Shown in pieces: positions 19,941 to 23,878 of a stretch of 23,878 bases of DNA; positions within the stretch are counted from its first letter, which is position 1, and every line of letters begins with the position of its first letter. Position numbers and translations under genes: made by a program. Below the pieces are notes generated by a model. That model did no database searches, was not told the DNA's origin, and saw only the letters and a program-made list of their open reading frames with translations. This DNA comes from Folioceros fuciformis (Eukaryota > Anthocerotophyta > Anthocerotopsida > Anthocerotales): contig JBNGIO010001763.1 of NCBI GenBank assembly GCA_049999805.1, positions 1-23,878 on the forward strand, given 5' to 3'.

Positions 19941-20200
19941 GTCTGAACACTGCAAGCTGGGACGAGACTGCAGGTCAACATTTCTGGGAATGCAATGAGC
20001 TCGACTGCTGGCTCCTGTAGGGCCTTTGATATAAAAAGTGGCCAGCACGAGGACTTGAAGCGCCACAGCCCCATGTGCGTGAAAGTTGTACGTGGTCGCC
20101 TTGAGCTCCTTCGTCTGCTTTAAGCTCATATTGTATGATAAAAGTGCTTCTCTGGATTAAAAAAATTGCTGGCCGGTATCCAATGCCATCGAAAGCGATG
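19632..20200 (-). repeat. Right arm of the diverged inverted duplication
   Basis: Read on the minus strand, this arm follows the left arm from the upstream region (TTTAATCCAGAG near 20160, ATCATACAATA near 20140, CTTTCACGCACA near 20082) through the 5' UTR into the coding copy. Homology of the promoter shows a DNA-level segmental duplication rather than a retrocopy. Confidence 0.7.
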
Positions 20201-20581
20201 AGAAGATCAGGTGCTCAGTTTCGGTGACTCCCACCCGGCATTCCATTCCTCCGACAAGCATGATACACACGAACAGCATTAACGCTATGGAATCAGATGA
20301 CAGGCACCTCTGCCTCTTGTCCTGGCGTCGATATCCTTACACATTCCTGGCATCCTCCAGCCTCACAGTGGGAAAGCTGCACAGCTATCTGCCCTCTGTT
20401 TGACGTCGTATGCTGACTACCTTGCACTTAAACGTTCTAGCGAGAGGGTTGCAGGTCATGGAGAATGCGTGGAAAGAGGAAGTACTATGTCACAAGTGAA
20501 AATGAAAATGCTGACGAGTGAGTTCCAAGGTTCGGGTCCTGGACTGTATCAATCGTTGGTGTTTGTGTTCTGAATGTACCC

Positions 20582-20657
20582 ACAATCTTTAGAGCTTTTT
20601 GGAGCCGCCACAGCCATGAATCAGATAGTCCAGCTTCCAAGGATAATAACACGGTAG
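20582..20657 (+). pseudogene. 3'-exon-like fragment of the secreted-protein family
   Basis: Bases 20582-20647 match the reverse complement of 19632-19697 without gaps at 58 of 66 positions. After an acceptor-like CTTTAG (ending 20592), the frame 20593-20657 reads LFGAATAMNQIVQLPRIITR then TAG, paralleling the C-terminal LSEVATATKQIGQLPRM of the inverted copy. The phase suits the donor of exon 2 at 18601. It is either a stray duplicate or the real last exon of the 18252 gene, with the inverted copy nested in a long intron. Confidence 0.5.
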
Positions 20658-21422
20658 TGGGGTCAGGCTCGCAGATTACTAAAACTACACGCCCAAACTC
20701 TCAAGAGTGTTCAAATCATGACGGGCTCCTCCAGAAAGGTTGTATAACATGGGCCGGGAAATCCTAGAACGAATAGTATGTGCGGCCGAGCGAGGGATCT
20801 GAGTCTGGCCCCGCTAGCTCAGGCTCTCCAAGTGAATGCCGTTCCTCGGCAACCGCATCCTCGAGATGACGGATTGCAAGAAGCTAGTTCCATGCAAAAA
20901 GTTTTATTATGAAAAACTAAAAGTTATTATTTCCTAGATAGAGCTAGCAGGGAGTTGGTGAGTGAACTTTTTTCAATAAGAGAAAATAAATTTCCTTCAT
21001 AAGCTGTCCAGTAACAAATGTGTTAATACATTTCTCAGATTCATAAAAGTCCATGAGATTAACCACATATACCAAGATAAAAAAAATCTTCATGTCTCTT
21101 TACTTTCAAGTTTGTGCAATGTAATGTGTAAGCTATTCAGTAACTTAGGTTAAGAATAATTATCTTTCTCCTCCTTCTCTCCAACAATCTAGTTTCCAAC
21201 ATAGATGATTCTTAAAGTTGCTTTCATTCCAAACGGAGAGCTAATTATTAACTAAGTCTACAATGTAGATAAGATGTGACATACTTTACAAACCATATCT
21301 TTAAAAAAAATGTCTTATATTCTTCTACATTGATAGAACTTAAGTTATTGACTGTGTAAACTAGTACTAACTTATGGTTTTATTCATAAAAGGTCACACA
21401 AACATGACTAATTGAGCATTAC
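20658..21422. other. Spacer with a sharp shift to AT-rich DNA and importin-alpha 3' region
   Basis: No gene is seen. Up to about 20890 composition resembles the rest of the window. From about 20893 the DNA is strongly AT-rich with many short A/T runs, continuing into the importin-alpha gene. The end next to 21423 is the importin-alpha 3' UTR. Confidence 0.5.
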
Positions 21423-23185
21423 TTAGAAACTAAAGCCTCCAGGTGGGATAACTGTTCCACCAGTGAATATGAAAGGACAAGGATCAGTCAACAATGAGTT
21501 TGCCGCTTGCTCTTCAACTTCTTCTTCTTGCCAATACGTTTCCAAAAGTTTCACAGATTTTTCATAGATGTCTGTATTGTCATGTGTTTGCAAATTCTCT
21601 ATTCTTTCCAAACCTCCAGCCTCGTCAATATACCGAGCATATAGATTTATTCCATCTGTATTGCCGAGATCTTTTTCTGATTCACCAACTCTTAATATAT
21701 TTTCCAACCCCTCCAATGCAACATTAATAATTCTTGAATCTGGGCAGCCAAGGAGGTCACATAGTGGCTTGATACATCCTTGATTGATTAAGTACCTGCA
21801 AAACTGATGAACATTTTAGTATAAATGTTTTGAATCTAAATCTTTAAGATCAATAATGGTAGAAATACTGACTGAATTTGCTCATGAGTTCCTCCCGAAG
21901 TTGCATTTGAGATAGCCCATGCAGCTTCTTTTTTTATATCAAATTCAGCTGATGCTAATAATGATACCAAGGGAGGAATGATATTGGCATCAATGACAGC
22001 CTGAAAACTCAAAATAACACCTGTCAAAGTTTCTCACAAGATTTTTTTTGCTATAATAGAATTGATTAGAAATCAAGAAAAATATTACCTGTATCTGATT
22101 TTTGTTTCCTGCTGTTATATTGGATATAGTCCAACATGCTTCTTTCTTGATGCTCTTTTTATGATTATGTGTGAGAAGAGTCAACAAGCATGGAAGTGCT
22201 TGATTTTCAATAATAAACTGAGGAATCAAAACACTCTCAATTTTAGCCAATTCATTCACAATCCAGTTATCATGAATCTCAATTTGTGTATTCAAATGCT
22301 TTAGAAGGTCTTATGTAAAAAGATAGAGTGGTTGAGCATAATTTAGAGAGGTCATGATTACCTGAGTTTGTAGGTCATCACCGGTAACAATGTTTCCAAC
22401 TGTACGAAGAGCAGGAATGAGAACAGATGGGGAAAAATGCCTATTGAGTTTCAATGTGAGTTAGTAGAGTATCAAATGAACGAATCAACGTTACTCTCTG
22501 AGAACAAAATTTCACAGTACAATTCACTAAAACAAATGCTCATAACTTATTCATCTAAGCAGGAACTTGTTCCTAAAACAAAGCAAACATAAAAGAAAGA
22601 TATGAACTCATCTTCCTACAAGAAGTGAAGAAGAACTTACAAAAGTAATTCAACAAGGCGGCGACAAACTCCTGCTTCTATTACTGCTTGAATCTTATCA
22701 TTTGTTCCATCTGATAGATATGATAATGCCCAACATGCATCTGTGAGAACTTCTTCATCGCTTGAATGAATTAACCTCTCCAGAGCAGGTAACGCTGGCT
22801 TGGACTGCATGACAAAAAGAATTTTACATATTGAATTATCTTAAATAGATACATACATGCTTTCTACTACCATTCTTTTCAATACAAATCATTCGAGGCA
22901 ATGGGATAGAACCTGTTCAAAAGGTGGTTGAGGCTTTCCACGGCAAAAGTTGGATAAGGTCCAAGTTGCATTTCTTAGCATTGAAATTTTTGTATTCTCA
23001 CTCAATTGGGCAAGCAAAGGCATCATAGCACCACTATTCAAAACAAGGTCTCGACACTTGGATGAGTCTCCAGCAACATTTCCAAGAGCCCAAACCGCCT
23101 TGAGGCAAAACACCATTACCGTGTATTAGCTTCAGGTTTAATGCAAAAGCACTCCAAACCAGTAGAGCTAAAAAGTGAAAAGTGA
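20893..23185. other. AT-rich compositional tract
   Basis: This roughly 2.3 kb tract is visibly richer in A and T in exons, introns and spacer alike than the flanking DNA. Codons in importin-alpha exons here end mainly in A or T (AAT, TTT, AAA, CAA), while exons right of 23190 use many more C/G-ending codons. The left edge near 20893 is abrupt by eye. The exact edges need a sliding-window GC plot. Confidence 0.6.
21378..21383 (-). promoter_or_regulatory. Polyadenylation signal AATAAA of importin alpha
   Basis: On the minus strand AATAAA lies about 40 nt after the importin-alpha stop codon (21425-21423), a reasonable place for a near-upstream polyadenylation element. Confidence 0.5.
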
Positions 23186-23671
23186 GTACTTGTTCTCGAA
23201 CGTCGTCGTTGGGCGAGCTCAGCAGTTGCACAAAAATCGGCACGGCACCATGGTCAATCACCACTCTGGTGTGTTCTGAAGTTCCAGATGCTATATTCGT
23301 CAAAGCCCAAGCTGCTTCGAACTGGAGTATGATTGACGGCCGGCCGGTCAGCTCGCATGTTGGATCCACCATGTTCATAAAACAACCACAACAAGCAATA
23401 CCATACCTGAAGTTGAGGAAAATCATGCCTAAGCAAGAATTCAACAAAACGAGGAACCACCCTTGATGCAATGACCTCTTCAATCGGAGGGCTGCGTTCT
23501 GGCATTACATAGAGCCTAATAAGATGGAGATGCCACATGGCCTTCACGCTCGCACTGAATGAATCTTCGATTACCTATGGATAACAGTTTTCGGAACTGG
23601 CTGGTGGCATCCAGTTGCGTTGCTGCGTCGTCTGACCAGACTCCTGCTACCATCGCCGGTAAGCTCTCTAG
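21423..23671 (-). CDS. Importin alpha (karyopherin alpha), armadillo-repeat region, nine exons visible, 5' partial
   Basis: Importin alpha binds classical nuclear localisation signals and, through importin beta, carries cargo into the nucleus. Exons on the minus strand: 23671-23575, 23498-23407, 23321-23190, 23098-22913, 22804-22641, 22440-22362, 22217-22089, 22000-21873 and 21795-21423. All introns are GT-AG (76-200 nt) and the joined frame is open for 459 aa. It begins [15 protein letters not shown] and runs through about ten armadillo repeats with the NLS-binding W..N arrays: [66 protein letters not shown] and [12 protein letters not shown]. It ends with [14 protein letters not shown] and a short acidic, Gly-Phe tail. 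The importin-beta-binding domain (about 70-80 residues) is not found in the last 207 bases and must lie beyond the right edge. All visible repeats look intact. Six 3' exons lie in AT-rich DNA. Confidence 0.95.
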
Positions 23672-23878
23672 CTGGAAAAGACCACCAGTGAGGGGGCATC
23701 GCAAATGCGTCTGTGCTAAAATTGCAATTTGTTTGTTCCCTTGCTTTATGCTACAGGTTACGACGCTCTGCCCATCCATCCATGAATTCTTGCCATTCTT
23801 GATTTTTTCCATGTGCTAATCGGGAGAGGTGTGCACAAGTTTCGCTGAAGCATGGAGGGAAGGAAGATCGAGCCGCCA
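23672..23878 (-). other. Part of an upstream intron (or 5' region) of importin alpha
   Basis: The sequence immediately upstream of the first visible exon ends CTTTTCCAG, a good acceptor. No importin-beta-binding-domain coding sequence (basic RRR/KKR clusters) is found in any frame up to the window edge. The rest is therefore taken as intron sequence. Confidence 0.5.

Noticed and set aside
20893-23185. AT-rich tract as organelle DNA, a transposon or an assembly chimera
   Set aside because: It contains properly spliced, in-frame importin-alpha exons continuous with the GC-richer exons on the right; no transposase, terminal repeats or organelle genes are seen.
1-23878. tRNA genes, CRISPR arrays, operons and ribosome-binding sites
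   Set aside because: Scanning for T-loop-like motifs and regularly spaced repeats gave nothing, and the introns and protein families show eukaryotic nuclear DNA, where CRISPR arrays and operons are not expected.

Overview
The window looks like nuclear DNA of a land plant or a close streptophyte relative. It encodes a plastid ORANGE protein, an organellar mTERF-type protein, a P-class PPR protein, a group-3 LEA protein, a plant-type metallo-beta-lactamase-fold protein and a plant-type importin alpha. Spliceosomal introns are short (mostly about 75-200 nt, GT-AG). The compact layout, short introns and an uninterrupted BRR2 gene would suit a seedless plant such as a hornwort, lycophyte or moss. 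That placement is inference; no species can be fixed from the sequence alone.

Layout, left to right. 2-1208 (+) is ORANGE, two exons, with its N-terminus off the left edge. 1650-3391 (+) is an mTERF gene readable only through four single-base frameshifts, so it is called a pseudogene (or a locally error-rich stretch). 3967-10527 (-) is an intact, intronless BRR2/DExH12 spliceosomal helicase of 2186 aa. It shares a roughly 580 bp divergent promoter region, with a telo-box, with a PPR gene at 11109-12293 (+). 13506-15068 (+) is a LEA_4-type stress protein with three internal 46-residue modules; a near-identical 21-nt direct repeat lies on each side of it. 15745-17399 (+) is a seven-exon metallo-beta-lactamase-fold gene.

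18000-20660 holds the least familiar content. A small predicted secreted-protein gene (18252-18820, +) has an inverted, decayed copy (19940-19610, -) that includes its promoter. A further 3'-exon-like fragment lies at 20582-20657 (+). A transcript reading through both arms could fold into a long hairpin.

From about 20890 to 23185 the DNA turns strongly AT-rich. This tract contains the 3' six of nine visible exons of an importin-alpha gene (23671-21423, -). Its 5' visible exons (23190-23671) return to the GC-richer composition, so the composition boundary falls inside one gene. The importin-beta-binding N-terminus lies beyond the right edge.

The genes are unrelated housekeeping, organelle and stress functions rather than one pathway. 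The links seen are the divergent BRR2/PPR promoter, the convergent mTERF/BRR2 3' ends and the inverted duplication. Gene identities come from recognising conserved protein sequence, not from database searches.
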